From Thioalkalivibrio nitratireducens DSM 14787 (lineage in GTDB: Bacteria > Pseudomonadota > Gammaproteobacteria > Ectothiorhodospirales > Ectothiorhodospiraceae), in contig NC_019902.2 in NCBI RefSeq assembly GCF_000321415.2, positions 3,810,501-3,874,500 on the forward strand: DNA of 64,000 bases, read 5' to 3'. Both the position numbers and the translations under genes were made by a program. Position 1 is the stretch's first letter. Each line of letters opens with the position of its first letter. This document shows positions 44,017 through 52,345 of this stretch, in pieces. The notes under the pieces are model-generated. The model worked only from the letters and a program-made list of their open reading frames with translations, was not told where the DNA came from and did no database searches.

Positions 44017-45417
44017 ATGGATGACGCGATGACGCGCCCGCTGCACGTCGTGGTGCTGGCCGCCGGCAAGGGTACGCGCATGTGTTCCCGGCTGCCCAAG
44101 GTGCTCCAGCCGCTCGGCGGCGCCCCGCTGATCACCCATGTCCTCGAACGCGCTCGCACGCTGGCCCCGCAATCGATCACGGTGGTGGTCGGGCACGAAG
44201 CGCCGCGGGTCCGGGCCGCGGCCCAGGCAGCGGACGTCCGGTTCGTCGAGCAGCACGAGCAGAAGGGCACCGGCCACGCGGTGCATCTCGCGCTCGCCGG
44301 CCAGGATCCGGACTCCCGCGTACTGGTGCTCTACGGTGACGTGCCCCTGGTACCGCGCGCCGACCTCGAGTCCTGTCTGAATGCCAGCGCCCCGCTGACG
44401 ATCCTCGGGGCAGAGGTCGACGACCCATCCGGCTACGGGCGGCTGATCGAACGGCCACCGGGCCACCTCGACCGCATCGTCGAGGAACGGGACGCGGACC
44501 CGGCGACGCGCTCGATCCGGAGGATCAATACCGGCATCCTCTGCGCGGGCGCCCGCGACCTGCTCCGCTGGCTCGCGGCCGGCGAGGCCGAAGCAGAACG
44601 GCGCCGGGGCGAATGGTACCTGACCGACGTCGTTGCCGAAGCCCGCGGCGAGGACCGGCCGGTCGCGCTGCTGATGAGCACACGGCCCGAGGCGGTGCTC
44701 GGAATCAATGACCGGGTACAGCTCGCAGCCCAGGAACGGCTGCTGCAAAGCTCCCGCGCCGAGCGGTGCATGCGCGAAGGCCTGCACCTGAGCGACCCGG
44801 CCCGTTTCGACCTTCGCGGCTCGCTTGCCTTCGGCAGCGACTGTTTCATCGATGCCAACGTGATCCTCGAGGGCGATGTGCGCCTGGGCGAGGCGGTGAC
44901 CATCGGTCCGGGCTGCCGGTTACGCGACGTGACCGTCGCCGATGGCGCGGTGATCGACGCCCACTCGCTGCTCGAGTCCTGCACCGTCGGACCGGGCTGC
45001 CATGTCGGACCGTTTGCGCGCCTGCGCCCAGGCGCCCGTCTCGAGGCGGGGGCCCGAATCGGCAATTTCGTCGAGATGAAGAACGCGGTACTCGGCCCCG
45101 GTGCGAAGGCGAACCACCTCAGCTACATTGGAGACGCGTCGGTCGGTGCCCGCGCCAACATCGGTGCGGGCACGATCACCTGCAACTACGACGGTGCGAA
45201 CAAGCATCGGACCGACATCGGCGCCGATGCTTTCATCGGCTCGAACTCGGCGCTGGTCGCACCGGTTCGCGTCGGGGACAGCGCCACCGTGGGTGCGGGC
45301 ACGGTGCTGACCCGCGACGCACCGCCCGAGCGGCTGACGCTTGCCCGCGCACCGCAGCGGACGCTGGAAGGCTGGCGCCGACCCGGCAAGCGCCCGCGCA
45401 CGCCCGGAAAGGACTAG
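44017..45417 (+). CDS. glmU: Bifunctional GlmU: GlcN-1-P acetyltransferase / UDP-GlcNAc pyrophosphorylase
   Basis: 466 residues. The N-terminal uridylyltransferase has VVVLAAGKGTRMCSRLPKVL (residues about 9-28), LYGDVPLVPRADLE and NTGILCAGARDLL. The C-terminal left-handed beta-helix acetyltransferase has GPFARLRPGARLEAGARIGN, FVEMKNAVLGPGAKANHLSY, IGAGTITCNYDGANKHRTDI and the end APQRTLEGWRRP. It makes UDP-GlcNAc for peptidoglycan and LPS. A second ATG at 44029 (MTRPLHVVV) is an equally likely start. It leads directly to glmS, so both late amino-sugar steps are linked to the atp operon as in many gammaproteobacteria. Confidence 0.96.
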   Translation: MDDAMTRPLHVVVLAAGKGTRMCSRLPKVLQPLGGAPLITHVLERARTLAPQSITVVVGHEAPRVRAAAQAADVRFVEQHEQKGTGHAVHLALAGQDPDSRVLVLYGDVPLVPRADLESCLNASAPLTILGAEVDDPSGYGRLIERPPGHLDRIVEERDADPATRSIRRINTGILCAGARDLLRWLAAGEAEAERRRGEWYLTDVVAEARGEDRPVALLMSTRPEAVLGINDRVQLAAQERLLQSSRAERCMREGLHLSDPARFDLRGSLAFGSDCFIDANVILEGDVRLGEAVTIGPGCRLRDVTVADGAVIDAHSLLESCTVGPGCHVGPFARLRPGARLEAGARIGNFVEMKNAVLGPGAKANHLSYIGDASVGARANIGAGTITCNYDGANKHRTDIGADAFIGSNSALVAPVRVGDSATVGAGTVLTRDAPPERLTLARAPQRTLEGWRRPGKRPRTPGKD

Positions 45418-45427
45418 ACTCCGTCCT

Positions 45428-47275
45428 ATGTGTGGCATCGTTGCGGGCATCGCCGAGCGGAACATCGTCCCGATCCTGATCGAGGGCCTGCGCAGCCTCG
45501 AATACAGGGGCTATGATTCGGCGGGCGTCGCGGTACTGGCCGATGGCGCCCTGCTGCGCGAACGCACGCTGGGCAAGGTTGCAACGCTCGCGGACGCGGT
45601 CGAGCGGAGCGGCCTGAAGGGAACCGCGGGTATTGCCCATACCCGCTGGGCGACGCACGGCGCGCCGAGTTCGGGCAATGCTCATCCCCACGTTTCCGCG
45701 GAGCGGATCGCGGTGGTCCACAACGGGATCATCGAGAACCACGCAGAACTTCGCGCCGGGCTGCAAGCGCGCGGCCACCGTTTCACCTCCGAGACCGATA
45801 CCGAGGTGATCGCCCACCTGATCTGCGAGGAACTTGGCAACGGCAGCGGCGACCTGCTCATCGCACTGCGCGCGGCCGCACGCAGGCTTCACGGGGCCTA
45901 CGCCGTCGCCGCGATCGACCGTGAGGCCCCCGAGCGCATCGTGCTCGCCCGCGAGGGCAGCCCGCTGGTGATCGGGCTCGGCATCGGGGAAAACTTCGCA
46001 GCCTCCGACATCCAGGCGCTGCTCCCGGTCACGCAGCGCTTCGTCGATCTGGAGGATGGCGATTTCGCGGTGCTCGAACGCCTCGCGATCACCGTGGTCG
46101 ACGCCGATGGCCACCCGGTGCACCGCCCGGTGCGGGAGAGCAGCCGGGAGGCGCTGGCCGCGGACCGCGGCGCCTACCGGCACTTCATGCTCAAGGAGAT
46201 CCACGAGCAGCCGGAGGCCATTGCCGCAACACTCGAGGGCCGCCTCGGGGCGCAGGCGCTGCTGCCGAACCTGCTCGGACCAGACACCGCGGGCCAACTC
46301 GCCGCGGTGCGCGCGGTGCAGATCGTCGCCTGCGGCACCAGCTATCACGCCGGGATGGTGGCACGCTACTGGCTCGAGGCGACGCTCGGGCTGCCCTGCC
46401 AGGTCGAGGTGGCCAGCGAGTTCCGTTACCGTCCGCACGTGGTGCAGCCGGGAACGCTGCTGGTGGTCATCTCCCAGTCCGGCGAGACCGCCGATACCCT
46501 TGCGGTGCTGAAACAGTCCCGGCAGGAACCGTTCTGTGCCCGTCTGGCGATCTGCAACGTGCCCGAAAGCGCAATGGTGCGCAATGCCGACCTGGTGCTG
46601 ATGACCCACGCCGGACCCGAGATCGGTGTCGCGTCGACCAAGGCTTTCACCACCCAGCTGGTAGCGCTGGCCCTGCTCGTCCTGCTGCTGGCCGAGCACG
46701 CACCCGGCACCCGCATGAATGCGGACACGCGTGCCGAATGGGTGCAGGCGCTGCGCGCGCTCCCCGAACAGATCCGGGAAGTGCTCTCGATCGATGCCGC
46801 GGTGGCGGAAGTGGCCGAACAACTGGTCGAGCGGCAGCACGCGCTGTTCCTCGGTCGAGGCCAGCATTTCCCGATCGCGCTGGAGGGAGCGCTGAAGCTG
46901 AAGGAAATCTCCTACATCCATGCGGAGGCCTACCCTTCGGGAGAGCTGAAACACGGGCCGCTGGCCCTCGTCGACGCCGACATGCCGGTGGTCGCGGTGG
47001 CCCCGAACGACCCGCAGCTGGAGAAACTGGCGAGCAATCTGCAAGAGGTACGGGCGCGCGGGGGCGAACTGATCGTGTTCGCCGACTGCGAGACCTCGCA
47101 GACATTGAGCACCGCGGACGCCTGGATCGGGCTGCCCTGCCGCAATTCGTTCCCCTGGCTCGCCCCGATCCTGTTCACGGTACCGCTGCAGCTGCTCGCC
47201 TATCACACCGCGGTGCTGAAAGGCACCGATGTCGACCAGCCGCGCAACCTCGCCAAGTCGGTCACCGTCGAGTAG
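45428..47275 (+). CDS. glmS: Glutamine-fructose-6-phosphate aminotransferase GlmS
   Basis: 615 residues. After Met removal the N-terminal nucleophile Cys is exposed (MCGIVAGIAERNIVPILIEG). The glutaminase domain has GIAHTRWATHGAPSSGNAHP and the isomerase has two SIS domains (CGTSYHAGMVARYWLEATLG; GRGQHFPIALEGALKLKEIS). It ends PRNLAKSVTVE, as in E. coli. It catalyses the first committed step to UDP-GlcNAc. It starts 10 bases after glmU. The open frame upstream to 45341 lies within glmU and is not used. Confidence 0.97.
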   Translation: MCGIVAGIAERNIVPILIEGLRSLEYRGYDSAGVAVLADGALLRERTLGKVATLADAVERSGLKGTAGIAHTRWATHGAPSSGNAHPHVSAERIAVVHNGIIENHAELRAGLQARGHRFTSETDTEVIAHLICEELGNGSGDLLIALRAAARRLHGAYAVAAIDREAPERIVLAREGSPLVIGLGIGENFAASDIQALLPVTQRFVDLEDGDFAVLERLAITVVDADGHPVHRPVRESSREALAADRGAYRHFMLKEIHEQPEAIAATLEGRLGAQALLPNLLGPDTAGQLAAVRAVQIVACGTSYHAGMVARYWLEATLGLPCQVEVASEFRYRPHVVQPGTLLVVISQSGETADTLAVLKQSRQEPFCARLAICNVPESAMVRNADLVLMTHAGPEIGVASTKAFTTQLVALALLVLLLAEHAPGTRMNADTRAEWVQALRALPEQIREVLSIDAAVAEVAEQLVERQHALFLGRGQHFPIALEGALKLKEISYIHAEAYPSGELKHGPLALVDADMPVVAVAPNDPQLEKLASNLQEVRARGGELIVFADCETSQTLSTADAWIGLPCRNSFPWLAPILFTVPLQLLAYHTAVLKGTDVDQPRNLAKSVTVE

Positions 47276-47294
47276 CCGGGGAACCACACCCTCG

Positions 47295-47597
47295 ATGGGC
47301 CCGGAAACGCCACGCCGCTGGTCACAAAGGGTCACCGAACACAGCGATGCGCTCGACCTCGAAACCGGGGTCTTCACGCTCGACGATCCGCGGCAGATCG
47401 CGCTGTCCCTGAAGCGCTCGGCCGACCGCAGCGCGCGTCGCAAGACCGCCCCGTTCCGATCCGCGATGTCGATGCTCAACTTCTACATCAACCGCGCCGG
47501 GCGCAACCTCCCGGAAGAGCGTCGGGCGTGTCTGGAACGGGCCAAGGACGAGCTCCGCGCCGCCTATGGCAGGCCCCGGCGCGGCCGGCCAGCATGA
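47295..47597 (+). CDS. DUF3175 domain protein
   Basis: 100 residues from the ATG at 47295: MGPETPRRWSQRVTEHSDAL, DLETGVFTLDDPRQIALSLK, RSADRSARRKTAPFRSAMSM and LNFYINRAGRNLPEERRACL ERAKDELRAAYG (split here for length). The WSxxVTExSDALDLexgVF opening and the LNFYINRAG block match DUF3175, small soluble proteins of unknown role. It follows glmS by 19 bases and overlaps the next gene by 32 bases. Confidence 0.8.
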   Translation: MGPETPRRWSQRVTEHSDALDLETGVFTLDDPRQIALSLKRSADRSARRKTAPFRSAMSMLNFYINRAGRNLPEERRACLERAKDELRAAYGRPRRGRPA

Positions 47598-48192
47598 CAC
47601 CTGGGTCCAGGGCCATCATCTGCGCGTGACCCGGCGCATTTCCCATGTCGCGGGCTTCGACGACGCGCCGTTCCCCCGCGCACATCGGGGCGACGTGCTG
47701 GTGGTCGGGACGGTCTTCGCCGGAACCCGGCTGGAGGGCGTGATCTCGACTCGCGTGCGCCGCGACGGGATCAACGCCACCGAACGCCTGGTCCGTTCCC
47801 TGGTGGAGTCGCGATTCTTTCCCCAGCTCCAGGCCATCCTGCTGCAGGGGATCGCGTTCGCGGGTTTCAACGTAGTCGACCTGGATGCGCTGCAACGGCA
47901 AGCCGGTCTGCCGGTACTGGTCGTGGCGCGCCACCCCCCGGATCTCGCGGCGATCCGCCGCGCACTGCTCGAACATGTGCCCGGCGGCCGGCGCAAATGG
48001 CGGCTGATCGAGGCGGCTGGACCGATGGAACACATCGCGGGCGTGCAGGTGCAGCGTCAGGGGCTCGACCCCGAAGGCGCCCGGATTCTGATCGAGGCAT
48101 TGCAGATCCACGGCAAATTGCCGGAACCGCTGCGCGCCGCGCACCTGATCGCCGGAGGAATCGCCGCCGGCGAGAGCCGCCACCGCCCCTGA
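47566..48192 (+). CDS. DUF99 family protein
   Basis: 208 residues. VAGFDDAPFPRAHRGDVLVV, GTVFAGTRLEGVISTRVRRD, AILLQGIAFAGFNVVDLDAL and GLPVLVVARHPPDLAAIRRA follow the DUF99 pattern (GiDDg.F...gd..lVGvv.rG..l.G.l...v..DG.daT). The family is commoner in archaea and has been linked to an endonuclease V-like fold; the DD pair after GF is the candidate metal site. The exact activity here is unknown. It overlaps DUF3175 upstream, indicating coupled translation. Confidence 0.75.
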   Translation: MAGPGAAGQHDTWVQGHHLRVTRRISHVAGFDDAPFPRAHRGDVLVVGTVFAGTRLEGVISTRVRRDGINATERLVRSLVESRFFPQLQAILLQGIAFAGFNVVDLDALQRQAGLPVLVVARHPPDLAAIRRALLEHVPGGRRKWRLIEAAGPMEHIAGVQVQRQGLDPEGARILIEALQIHGKLPEPLRAAHLIAGGIAAGESRHRP

Positions 48193-48296
48193 GTGGACGA
48201 TTGCGGTTTGGCCTGCAGGCCTGAAGCCCCTATCCTCTCGCAAGGGAGCATCAGGCCAGCGCATGGAGGCGTGCCCCTGACACGAGGAACCCGGAA

Positions 48297-49535
48297 ATGA
48301 CGAACGCGGTGCAGACCCGAACCGAACCCGACCCGCGGTGGTGGCAGAGCCCAACGGCGTGGCTCCCGGCGCTCCTGCTGCTTGCAGGCGCGATCGGCAG
48401 CAGCCTCGGCTGCGCGCCTCGAACCGACTTCCGGGGAGAGCGCCTCGCCTACGAACAGAACACCATCGAGGTCGTGCAAAGCGTCGCTCCCAGCGTGGTG
48501 TCGGTACGCGTATCGGCGCCCGGAACCCCGGCCGAACGCGAGTCGGACGGGCAGCGGGTCGCGGGAGGCAGCGGCTTCGTGGTGGACGACGCGGGACGTA
48601 TCATCACGAACTTTCACGTGGTCGCGATGGCGATGGGCGAGGGCCCCGACGACACGATTGAACTGGCCTCCGGCGCCCGCCTGAGCGTCTCCTACCTCGG
48701 CAGCCCCGAGACCGAGCATCCGGTCCGGATCCTGGGCGCGAATCCGGATGTCGACCTGGCGTTGCTCGAACTGGTCGAGCCGGAGATGGCTCCGTTCGTA
48801 CCACCGATCCCGCTCGCCGACTCCGACCAGGTACAGGTCGGCCAGAAGGCGGTCGCGATCGGCAACCCCTTCGGCCTGCATTCCAGCGTGACCGCCGGCA
48901 TTGTTTCCGCGGTCGAACGCACGCAGCCCGGGCTGGTGGGTATCGAGATCCCCTACATCCAGACCGATGCAGCGATCAATCCCGGCAACTCGGGTGGCCC
49001 GCTGCTGAACTCCGCGGCGCAGGTCGTCGGCATCAACAACACCATCCTGGCCCCGGCAGGGGCGTTCGCCGGCATCGGCCTGGCGGTTCCCAGCAATCTG
49101 CTCGGCGAGGCGATGTCGCAGCTGCTCGCCGGCGGCCTGTCTGGCATTGCGGCTGCGGCCGCGCAGCTCCCGGACCGTCCCCGCATCGGTCTGCAGATCG
49201 CCCTTCGGGTCGCGGACTACCCGCGCGCGCTCCGGGAGCAGCTGGAATTACCGTCCCAGGGGGTGGTGGTAACCGGCGTCTCCCGGGACGGCCCGGGAGA
49301 CCGCGCCGGGATCCGAGGCCCGGAGGGCGTGGTGGTGGTCGACGGGCAGCCCTTCCCGTACGGGATGGACGTGATCACTGCAATCGACGGCGAACCGGTC
49401 ACGCGCGCGATCGACGTACAGCGCGCCGTGCTCCAGCGCGGGGCCGGTGACATCGTGACCGTGACGATCTGGCGCGATGGCCAGGAGCTGGACCTCGAGA
49501 TCGCGCTGGAAGTGATCCCGCGGGAGGACGAATGA
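48297..49535 (+). CDS. HtrA/DegP-like serine protease with one PDZ domain
   Basis: 412 residues. A hydrophobic segment (about 22-38, AWLPALLLLAGAIGSSLG) followed by Cys39 anchors it in the membrane, though the lipobox is weak. The trypsin-like domain has an intact triad: His107 in IITNFHVV, Asp153 in NPDVDLALLEL and Ser232 in NPGNSGGPLLNS. A single PDZ domain follows (VVVTGVSRDGPGDRAGIRGP; DVITAIDGEPVTRAIDVQRA). Single-PDZ, membrane-tethered HtrA proteins resemble DegS in layout but act on diverse substrates. It is joined to the GH100 gene by a 4-base ATGA overlap, an unusual partner. Confidence 0.85.
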   Translation: MTNAVQTRTEPDPRWWQSPTAWLPALLLLAGAIGSSLGCAPRTDFRGERLAYEQNTIEVVQSVAPSVVSVRVSAPGTPAERESDGQRVAGGSGFVVDDAGRIITNFHVVAMAMGEGPDDTIELASGARLSVSYLGSPETEHPVRILGANPDVDLALLELVEPEMAPFVPPIPLADSDQVQVGQKAVAIGNPFGLHSSVTAGIVSAVERTQPGLVGIEIPYIQTDAAINPGNSGGPLLNSAAQVVGINNTILAPAGAFAGIGLAVPSNLLGEAMSQLLAGGLSGIAAAAAQLPDRPRIGLQIALRVADYPRALREQLELPSQGVVVTGVSRDGPGDRAGIRGPEGVVVVDGQPFPYGMDVITAIDGEPVTRAIDVQRAVLQRGAGDIVTVTIWRDGQELDLEIALEVIPREDE

Positions 49536-50815
49536 GCGCCTCTGGGGGCATGCAGGAAGGCGCGTTGGACGCAGACGGGAACGAGGGCTACGAGCGCGCG
49601 ATCGACCTGCTGCGCGCCTGCGCGACAGCCGACGGCTTCCTGGCCACCCCGACCCAGCGCTCGAACTACCGGCGCATCTGGGCCCGGGACGGCGCGATCC
49701 TGACACTGGCGGCGCTTTGCACCGACGACGCCGACCTGATCGCGACGGCCCGATGCACGCTGGAGGTGCTGGCGGCGCACCAGGGCCCGCATGGCGAGAT
49801 CCCGAGCAACGTGGACCCGGCCACCGGGCGCATCAGCTATGGCGGGACCACCGGGCGAGTCGATGCCGACCTCTGGTTCGTGATCGCCTGTGCCGAGTTC
49901 TGGCGCGCCACCGGCGACGGTGCCTTCCTCGACCGCATGCTTCCGGCGATCGAGAAGGTGCGCTTTCTGCTCGGCGCCTGGGAGTTCAACAACCGTGGGC
50001 TGCTGTACGTACCGGTGACCGGGGACTGGGCCGACGAGTACCTGCAGAGCGGCTACGTGCTCTACGACCAGCTACTGTATCTCCAGGCCCAGCGCAGCTT
50101 CGCCACGCTGCACGAAGAGGTACACGGTTCGGCCGATCATGCGCTGGGTGAGCGCATCGGACGACTGCACCACCTGATCCGCGGGAATTACTGGTTCAAC
50201 GGCGACGGCACAGTGCCCGGCGACACCTACCATGAGGTGCTGTACCGCAAGGGGCTCGAGGCCGCGCCGCACTGCGCGGACCGGTACTGGATGCCGCATT
50301 TTTCGCCGAGCGGCTACGGCTACCGCTTCGATGCCTTCGCCAACGTGCTGGCCTCGCTGTTCGGCGTGGCCAACGACGCCCAGCGCGAACGGGTCGATGC
50401 CTTCATCGCGGATGAACTGCTGAACGAAGAGATGCCACTGCTGCCGGCGTTCCATCCGGTGATCGAACCGGTCGACGAGGACTGGGAGGATCTGCAGGTC
50501 ATGTTTTCCTACACGTTCAAGAACCGGCCCTACGAGTTTCACAACGGCGGGCTCTGGCCGATGCTGACGGGCTTCCATGTCGCCGACCTCGCGCGCCGGG
50601 GGCGCACCCGGCACGCGCGAGCCCTGCTCGCGGGAATCCATCGGGCCAATTCACAGGCGATCGACGGTCAGCCTTGGAGCTTTCCCGAGTTCATTCATGG
50701 CCGGAAACTGACACCCGGCGGCACGCCCCGTCAGGGCTGGAGCGCGGCCGGGGCGGTGATCGGCCAACAGGCGTTGCAGGGCCGGACGCCGTTCCGGATC
50801 AATGGCGATGCCTGA
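49532..50815 (+). CDS. GH100 invertase-like glycoside hydrolase
   Basis: 427 residues with the (alpha/alpha)6 pattern of neutral/alkaline invertases. Motifs in order: RSNYRRIWARDGAILTLAAL; GGTTGRVDADLWFVIACAEF, where the Asp fits the catalytic acid; MPHFSPSGYGYRFDAFANVL; FKNRPYEFHNGGLWPMLTGF (the NGGxWP hallmark); and WSFPEFIHGRKLTPGGTPRQ, where the Glu fits the catalytic base. GH100 enzymes split sucrose to glucose and fructose in the cytosol. Next to a sucrose-phosphatase-like gene this suggests sucrose turnover, probably as an osmolyte. It overlaps both neighbours, so it is cotranslated. No signal peptide. Confidence 0.82.
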   Translation: MSASGGMQEGALDADGNEGYERAIDLLRACATADGFLATPTQRSNYRRIWARDGAILTLAALCTDDADLIATARCTLEVLAAHQGPHGEIPSNVDPATGRISYGGTTGRVDADLWFVIACAEFWRATGDGAFLDRMLPAIEKVRFLLGAWEFNNRGLLYVPVTGDWADEYLQSGYVLYDQLLYLQAQRSFATLHEEVHGSADHALGERIGRLHHLIRGNYWFNGDGTVPGDTYHEVLYRKGLEAAPHCADRYWMPHFSPSGYGYRFDAFANVLASLFGVANDAQRERVDAFIADELLNEEMPLLPAFHPVIEPVDEDWEDLQVMFSYTFKNRPYEFHNGGLWPMLTGFHVADLARRGRTRHARALLAGIHRANSQAIDGQPWSFPEFIHGRKLTPGGTPRQGWSAAGAVIGQQALQGRTPFRINGDA

Positions 50816-51668
50816 CCTCCTGGTGTTGTGTACCGACCTGGACCGGACCGTGATCCCCAACGGGGACCAGCCGGAGTCGCCCGAGGCGCGGCCGCTGCTG
50901 CGCCGCCTCGCGGCCCGGCCCGAGACGGTACTGGTCTACGTCAGCGGTCGGGACGAGGACCTGCTGCGGGGTGCGATCCGCGACTACGCACTGCCAGTGC
51001 CGGAGTTCGCGATCGGCGATGTCGGCACAACCATCTACCGGCTCGATGGCGAGCGCTGGACGCGCTGGCGGGCCTGGTCGCAGGAGATCGCGCCGGACTG
51101 GCAGGGCTGGGAGGGGCCGGATCTAGCCGGCTGGCTCGACGCACTCGACGGCCTGGAACTGCAGGAGCCCGAGAAACAGAACGACTTCAAGCTCAGCTAT
51201 TACGCGCCGTCCGATGTCCGGCCCGGGCCGCTCCTGCAGGCGGTGCGGGAGTGCCTGGACGCGCACGGCGTGCGCGCGAACCTGATCTGGAGCATCGACG
51301 AGCAGGCCGATCGCGGCCTGCTCGACGTCCTGCCCGCCTCCGCGAACAAGCGCCACGCGATCGAGTTCCTGATGCGGGAACAGGGCTTTCCCGACCGCGC
51401 GACGATGTTCGCCGGGGACAGCGGCAACGACCTCGACGTGCTGGTCAGCGGGCTGCAGGCCGTGCTGGTGCGCAACGCACCGAACGAGGTGCGCGCGGAA
51501 GCGGTGCGCCGCGCCGGCGAGGCCGGCCATCCGGAACGCCTGTACGTCGCCCGCGGCGGGTTCCTCGGCATGAACGGACACTACGCCGCCGGCGTGCTCG
51601 AGGGGGTTGCCCACTTCTTCCCCGAGGCCGTCGCGTGGCTGACCGGCGGCCCGGGAACACGCCGCTGA
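50802..51668 (+). CDS. HAD-family sucrose-phosphate phosphatase-like protein
   Basis: 288 residues. HAD motif I is LVLCTDLDRTVIPNG (Asp12, Asp14); motif II is VYVSGRDEDLL; the cap-region Lys lies in EKQNDFKLSYYAP; and motif IV is GDSGNDLDVLVSG. The S6PP-type sequence and the GH100 neighbour make sucrose-6-phosphate the likely substrate, though mannosylglycerate-phosphate phosphatases have similar folds. A sucrose-phosphate synthase gene is not in the window. The start overlaps the GH100 stop; a second ATG at 50808 is also possible. Confidence 0.78.
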   Translation: MAMPDLLVLCTDLDRTVIPNGDQPESPEARPLLRRLAARPETVLVYVSGRDEDLLRGAIRDYALPVPEFAIGDVGTTIYRLDGERWTRWRAWSQEIAPDWQGWEGPDLAGWLDALDGLELQEPEKQNDFKLSYYAPSDVRPGPLLQAVRECLDAHGVRANLIWSIDEQADRGLLDVLPASANKRHAIEFLMREQGFPDRATMFAGDSGNDLDVLVSGLQAVLVRNAPNEVRAEAVRRAGEAGHPERLYVARGGFLGMNGHYAAGVLEGVAHFFPEAVAWLTGGPGTRR

Positions 51669-51787
51669 GCGCGACCCGTGGCCACGGAGCCTGCGGCCGC
51701 CGGCCGGGCCCGGATACCTGTTGGCGGAATCTGCGCACTGTCGTGTCGCGCCAAACTCGATTGACAACGGGCTTCGCACGGCGCCCA

Positions 51788-52345
51788 CTAGCGCAACAGC
51801 GGCTCCTCGACACGTTCGCGCAGAGCTTTCCCGCCGAGCTGTTCGATCAGCGTCAGCGCAAAGTCCATCGCGACCCCCGGACCGCGACCCGTGACCACGC
51901 CGCCGTCAATCTCCACCGCTGCGCCGGTCGGCTGCAACCCGCTCTCTTCGAGCGCACCCGGGTAGGCGGCGGCGCGACGCCCCGCCAGCAGACCGGCGCT
52001 GGCCAGCGCCTTCGGTGCCGCACAGATCGCCGCGACCACGCGCCCTGCGTCCGCCTGCCCGCGCAACAGCGCCTGCACACGGGGGTCGTCGCGCAGATGG
52101 TCGGCGCCGGGCAATCCGCCCGGCAGCACGACCAGGTCAAACGATTGTCCGGCGAGATCCTCCAATGGCCGGTCGGGAACGATCACCGTACCCCGGGAAC
52201 AAGTCACCGGGCCCGGCTCGAGCCCGGCCACCACCACGGTGAAACCGGCGCGCCGGAACAGATCGATGAGGGTCACCGCCTCGAGTTCTTCCGCGCCGGG
52301 GGCCAGCGGCACGAGCACCCGGATCGCGTCCGGGGCCCGGCTCAC
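51788..52345 (-). CDS. DJ-1/PfpI family protein (YajL-like)
   Basis: 185 residues from a GTG. The nucleophile elbow is VAAICAAPKALASAG with the Cys at about 107. The partner Glu is in APGAEELEAVTLIDLFRRAG, and VVLPGGLPGADHLRDDPRVQ is the conserved glycine-rich region. DJ-1/YajL proteins are reported as glyoxal-adduct deglycases or redox chaperones. Its GTG overlaps the ctpA TGA by four bases (GTGA), so it is coupled to the protease gene. Confidence 0.88.
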   Translation of the reverse strand: MSRAPDAIRVLVPLAPGAEELEAVTLIDLFRRAGFTVVVAGLEPGPVTCSRGTVIVPDRPLEDLAGQSFDLVVLPGGLPGADHLRDDPRVQALLRGQADAGRVVAAICAAPKALASAGLLAGRRAAAYPGALEESGLQPTGAAVEIDGGVVTGRGPGVAMDFALTLIEQLGGKALRERVEEPLLR

